NCBI GenBank assembly: GCA_027214345.1
Contig: JAPWHR010000010.1
Span: forward strand, 62,001-126,000
Source of the DNA: Comamonadaceae bacterium G21597-S1
Lineage (GTDB): Bacteria; Pseudomonadota; Gammaproteobacteria; Burkholderiales; Burkholderiaceae_C
Reading direction: 5' to 3'
Length of the DNA: 64,000 nt
The position numbers and the translations under genes were made by a program. Positions within the stretch are counted from its first letter, which is position 1; the number at the start of each line of letters is the position of its first letter. The notes under the pieces are model-generated. The model ran no database searches, was not told where the DNA came from, and was given only the letters and a program-made list of their open reading frames with translations. Below are positions 60,923 through 64,000 of the stretch, piece by piece.

Positions 60923-63054
60923 CCGCGCCGGTGCGCCGGGCTGCGGGACGCAGCGGCGCCGGCGAAGCGCCCGACGTCGATGCTGCGCAGCAGGTCGGCG
61001 TCGATCGGCAGGGGTTCGGCGCCCATCTGCGCCGCAATCAGTTCTCCGCACAGCGCCGCATGGGTCAGTCCGCGCGAGCCCATCGCAGTGCTCAGCCACA
61101 GGCCCGGCAATACCGCGTCGCCGGGCATCGGCCAGGCACCGGCCACCGGAAGTCGGTCCGGCACGGTCCAGCGTGTGCCGCGCCAGGCTTGCAACGTGGT
61201 GCCCGCAGACGCCCGCGCCACCCGGCTTGCCGCTTCGGGCAACAGACCCGCCAGCCGCGCCAGGTTCTGCGCATGCGCCTGCGATTCGGTCGACGCGTCC
61301 TGCGGGGCACTGGGGTACCCTTCGTGCTGCGCACTGCGGGATTCGCCTTGGGAACGGCCCGGCGGCTCATGGGGGTACCCTTCGTGCTGCGCACTGCGGG
61401 GTTCGCCTTGGGAACGGCCCGGCGGCTCACTCGGTTCCCCTCCGTGCTGCGCACTGCGGGATTCGCCTTGGGAACGGCCCGGCGGCTCGTAGGGGTACCC
61501 TTCGTGCTGCGCACTGCGGGATTCGCCTCGGGAACGGCCCGGCGGCTCATAGGTGGCGCCGGCAAACCAGGCGGTGGCGCCGTGCCACGGCACATGGGCG
61601 GCGACGCTGCCCGAGCCGTTGACCGGGAACTGCGGAAAAGCCGCGGCATCATGTGCCGTGTGCTTGGCCCAGGTCACCTGCCCGTCGACCGGCGTCAATG
61701 GAAGCGGCGGTGCCGCGTGGGTTTGTCCGGCGGCCGACAAGGCCAGCTGCAGCAAGTCCGGGCTGCCGCCGGCGCCGGCGATCACCAGTTGCGGCGCCTC
61801 GGCCAGCAGCTGGCCTTGCGGGCCGAACAGGCGCCATGCGCCGCCGTCCCGCGCGATGTGTTGCACCGGGCTGCCTGGCTGGAATCGCACGCCGGGCTGT
61901 CGCAACCACGCCGCAACCAGTTGCCGCGGCTTGATCCAGCCTGCCATCGTGTGCCATAGGAACTGTCCGGCGCGGGCCAATGTCGACAGGGCGTGATCAT
62001 CGAGTGACGCCGAGCCAGCCGCGACAGCCCAAGGGTGGCCGTGGGCCGGCCAGTTGCGTGGCAGCGCATCGGTGGGGTCGGCGGCCGCGCCGACGTGGGC
62101 GACGCCGGACGGGGCCCAGTCCTGGCCGTGCCGCAGCAGTCGCCGCGCGACTTGCAGGGTTGCGCGAATGCCGGCGCGCGACAAGCGCGAGCGCGGGCCG
62201 TCGTCGCGCGAGAGTTGGGGTGCGAACAGGCCGACCGGCAGGCCCGAGGCACCGGCGGCGGGTGCGGCCTGCGCGTCGAGCACGGTGACCTGCCAGCCGC
62301 GCAAGCTCAGCGCGGCCGCGACGGCCGCACCCGCCAGTCCGGCACCCACCACCACGCAATGCGAAACCGGGCGCGCCGCCTGCGGCCAGCGTGCGCGCGT
62401 GGTCTTGATCTGCCACGCCGGTTCGTGGACGAAACAGCGGACACCCGGCGTGGCGGCATCGGAGGCCGCAGATCCTTGGGCCACCCATCCCGTGGCTGAC
62501 AGGTCGGCCGGGCTCAAGCCGGCTGCCGGCAACACGGACAGCCGGCTGCCGCGCCGGCATACGCGCGCCAGGGCCTTCACCGTCCAGCCGTCCCAGCCAT
62601 CGCCCTCGAAGCCCGATGTTTTGGTCGGCGCAGCCCCGGATGCCGGGCCCGCCACCACGCTATCGGCATGAAAACACTGTTGTCGCAGCAAGGCCTGCGT
62701 CTCGCCGATGCACAAGGTCAGTTGCAGCCGTCCGCCGTGCAGTACGAACCGGTGGAATCCCGGCAGCAGCCCGGCCCATGACGATGCGAGTTCATCGGAC
62801 AGCGGCGCGGCGGTCGCATCGGCCGCAAGCACGGATTGCACATGGGCCCATTCCGGCGCATCGCGGGCAAAGACCACCAGATGCAGCATGTGGCATGCCT
62901 GCGGATCGTGTCGCCACACCCGCCATAACGGCAGCAGCCGTTCCCCGTGCCCGAAATCGGTGTCGAGCACGCGCCATGCCCGGTGGCCTCGCCAGGCCTG
63001 CGGCAGATCCAGGGCCCGCAACCACGCCGGATCGGGCGGCGACGCACAGGCCAT
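60919..63054 (-). CDS. mnmC: MnmC-type tRNA 5-methylaminomethyl-2-thiouridine biosynthesis protein with repeat insertion
   Basis: A 711-residue protein. The C-terminal FAD-oxidase domain has VVVGAGLAGAAVAAALSLRG (near 235), FAPQLSRDDG and a final GSRGLTHAALCGELIA, as in MnmC. The N-terminal methyltransferase part (about 1-220) is poorly preserved: DTDFGHGERLL stands where family members have an ExGFGxGLN-like motif. Its catalytic LDGF segment reads SVVAGPASG. Residues about 502-581 are four 20-residue repeats after WFAGATY, due to the DNA repeat at 61312-61551. Without them the length (631) is near normal. It acts on wobble U34 of tRNA. Confidence 0.85.
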   Translation of the reverse strand: MACASPPDPAWLRALDLPQAWRGHRAWRVLDTDFGHGERLLPLWRVWRHDPQACHMLHLVVFARDAPEWAHVQSVLAADATAAPLSDELASSWAGLLPGFHRFVLHGGRLQLTLCIGETQALLRQQCFHADSVVAGPASGAAPTKTSGFEGDGWDGWTVKALARVCRRGSRLSVLPAAGLSPADLSATGWVAQGSAASDAATPGVRCFVHEPAWQIKTTRARWPQAARPVSHCVVVGAGLAGAAVAAALSLRGWQVTVLDAQAAPAAGASGLPVGLFAPQLSRDDGPRSRLSRAGIRATLQVARRLLRHGQDWAPSGVAHVGAAADPTDALPRNWPAHGHPWAVAAGSASLDDHALSTLARAGQFLWHTMAGWIKPRQLVAAWLRQPGVRFQPGSPVQHIARDGGAWRLFGPQGQLLAEAPQLVIAGAGGSPDLLQLALSAAGQTHAAPPLPLTPVDGQVTWAKHTAHDAAAFPQFPVNGSGSVAAHVPWHGATAWFAGATYEPPGRSRGESRSAQHEGYPYEPPGRSQGESRSAQHGGEPSEPPGRSQGEPRSAQHEGYPHEPPGRSQGESRSAQHEGYPSAPQDASTESQAHAQNLARLAGLLPEAASRVARASAGTTLQAWRGTRWTVPDRLPVAGAWPMPGDAVLPGLWLSTAMGSRGLTHAALCGELIAAQMGAEPLPIDADLLRSIDVGRFAGAAASRSPAHRRG
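61312..61551. repeat. Four tandem 60-bp repeats within mnmC
   Basis: Four copies of a 60-bp unit (61312-61371, 61372-61431, 61432-61491, 61492-61551) share the core CTGCGCACTGCGGG, ATTCGCC and TTGGGAACGGCCCGGCGGCT. Differences are few (A/G at about 61401, TCGG at 61432-, TTG/TCG at 61529). The period is a multiple of three, so the mnmC frame is kept and each unit adds 20 residues (EPPGRSxGExRSAQHxGxPx). A diverged copy lies at 38909-38970. Confidence 0.95.
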
Positions 63055-63075
63055 GCCCTGGTCCTGCGGACGGAC

Positions 63076-63348
63076 TCAGTTGGCGGGGGGGACGTATCCC
63101 TGGGCGGCGTCGGCGCCGTCGCCGAAGAAATGGGCTTCCATCTGGCGCGCCAGGTATTGGCGGGCACGGGCATCGGCCAGGTTCAGGCGGTTCTCGTTGA
63201 CCAGCATGGTCTGGTGCTTGAGCCAGGCCGCCCAGGCTTCCTTGCTCACATTGGCCCACAGGCGTTTGCCCAGCTCGCCCGGATACGGGGGAAAGTCCAG
63301 CCCTTCCGCCTCCTTGCCCAGCTTGATACATTGAACCATTCGTGCCAT
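63076..63348 (-). CDS. YggX-family Fe(2+)-trafficking protein
   Basis: A 90-residue protein. It begins [20 protein letters not shown] with the family cysteine near 7, followed by [20 protein letters not shown] and the C-terminal MEAHFFG. ATG 63348 (preceded by GGGAG) is better than the upstream ATG at 63369. It protects Fe-S clusters from oxidants. It lies 21 bases downstream of mnmC on the complementary coordinates, so the two may be cotranscribed (yggX first). Confidence 0.9.
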   Translation of the reverse strand: MARMVQCIKLGKEAEGLDFPPYPGELGKRLWANVSKEAWAAWLKHQTMLVNENRLNLADARARQYLARQMEAHFFGDGADAAQGYVPPAN

Positions 63349-63459
63349 GGAATACTCCCTCTTTCGCAATGTTCACCAAAGCGTGAAATTGTCGCCGCTT
63401 TTGCAAGGCCCCGAAATGGTGGCGGTTGCGCGCGGCGCATCCTTGTTCATGGAGAAGAA

Positions 63460-63969
63460 ATGCTGGGTTTCCTGAGTGTGCGTCAGACGCTGGTCTTGGT
63501 ATGTGTGGGTACGGTGGGGTTGCTGGCCTATGGCCTGTACCTGCAGCACGTGGTGGGGCTTGAGCCCTGTCCGATGTGCATCGTGCAGCGGTATGCGATG
63601 GTGCTCGTGGCCCTGCTGGCCGGCCTCACGGCCCTGGGCAAGGGGCGCGGCGTGCACCTGGCCGGTGTCGTGCTGATGTTGCTCGCGGCCGGTTTCGGCG
63701 CCTTCGTCGCGGCGCGCCAAAGCTGGTTGCAGTGGTATCCGCCCGAGGTGACGTCGTGCGGGCGCGACTTCTACGGCATGATCGAGACCTTCCCGCTGCA
63801 GCGGGCGATCCCGATGATCTTCAAGGGCAGCGGCGACTGCGCCGCGATCGACTGGACCTTCCTCGGCGGCTCCATCGCCAACTGGTCGTTCCTGTGTTTT
63901 GTCGCGATTGCGCTGGTGGCGGTGATGCTGATCGCGCGCCTGCTGACGCGCCGTTTCGCTCCCGCCTGA
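63460..63969 (+). CDS. dsbB: Disulfide bond formation protein B
   Basis: A 169-residue inner-membrane protein with four helices. The first periplasmic pair is CPMCIVQR (near 37-40), and the second loop has TSCGRDF and GDCAAIDW. It reoxidises DsbA and passes electrons to quinone. ATG 63460 has GGAGAAGAA directly upstream. It is divergent from the yggX-mnmC pair and ends near the window edge. Confidence 0.92.
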   Translation: MLGFLSVRQTLVLVCVGTVGLLAYGLYLQHVVGLEPCPMCIVQRYAMVLVALLAGLTALGKGRGVHLAGVVLMLLAAGFGAFVAARQSWLQWYPPEVTSCGRDFYGMIETFPLQRAIPMIFKGSGDCAAIDWTFLGGSIANWSFLCFVAIALVAVMLIARLLTRRFAPA

Positions 63970-64000
63970 GCTCCTGGCGCCGTCGACACGTCCGGCCGGC

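Noticed and set aside
1-64000. CRISPR arrays, insertion sequences, prophage genes
   Set aside because: No regularly spaced repeats with unique spacers, transposase motifs or phage structural genes were seen. The only tandem array is contiguous and coding (61312-61551).

Overview
The window is about 64 kb of GC-rich chromosome from a betaproteobacterium, most likely of the order Burkholderiales. The evidence is a Bug-type (TctC) solute receptor, CaiB/BaiF CoA-transferases beside acyl-CoA dehydrogenases and an IclR regulator, a CysI sulfite reductase paired with a DUF934 protein, a cyanide-insensitive-type bd oxidase, and an MnmC of Burkholderiales layout. I cannot fix the family (Alcaligenaceae or Comamonadaceae-like) from the sequence alone. 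Gene density is high. There is no prophage, insertion sequence, integrase or CRISPR array. One tRNA gene (Asn, anticodon GTT) is present.

Layout. 1-10.8 kb: the 3' part of a receiver-adenylate/guanylate cyclase, an MscS-type channel, a secreted nuclease, a TerC/Alx family manganese exporter behind a yybP-ykoY riboswitch, a class A penicillin-binding protein, a DMT exporter and a sirtuin. 10.8-15.4 kb: a livJHMGF branched-chain amino acid type ABC importer with an intrinsic terminator between livJ and livH. 15.5-22 kb: mixed small housekeeping and hypothetical genes (SRAP peptidase, ornithine cyclodeaminase family, VanZ, a lone flagellar-rod-like gene, a serine hydrolase, an XRE regulator). 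22-25.3 kb: a GbsR/MarR regulator with a dyad-rich upstream region and cioAB. 25.3-28.3 kb: small lipoproteins and a DUF2235 (Tle1-like) hydrolase, plus a DUF5710 protein. 28.3-29.7 kb: a 1-Cys peroxiredoxin and a PA14-like secreted protein.

29.7-33.2 kb holds a five-gene minus-strand operon led by a J-domain protein, with four proteins that I cannot assign. 33.4-40.2 kb links polyamine synthesis (speD, speE), which makes methylthioadenosine, to mtnK, mtnA and a class II aldolase-dehydrogenase fusion. That set looks like a dihydroxyacetone-phosphate shunt for salvaging methylthioribose or 5-deoxyribose. 40.7-48.5 kb is assimilatory sulfate reduction (TauE/SafE exporter, cysI, DUF934, cysH, cysD, cysN), followed by a ferredoxin and a ferredoxin-NADP reductase that could feed the sulfite reductase. 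48.8-58 kb is a CoA-dependent catabolic cluster (YhdH-type reductase, two acyl-CoA dehydrogenases, two CaiB/BaiF transferases, IclR regulator, Bug receptor, nitronate monooxygenase). 58-60 kb is nucleoside hydrolase plus ribokinase. 60.2-64 kb has a tandem-receiver protein, mnmC with an in-frame four-fold 60-bp repeat, the YggX iron-trafficking protein and dsbB.

The most unusual items are the repeat array inside mnmC and its diverged relative at the mtnK/mtnA junction, the J-domain operon, the fused aldolase-dehydrogenase in an mtn operon, and the riboswitch whose 3' arm is perfectly complementary to the terC ribosome binding region.
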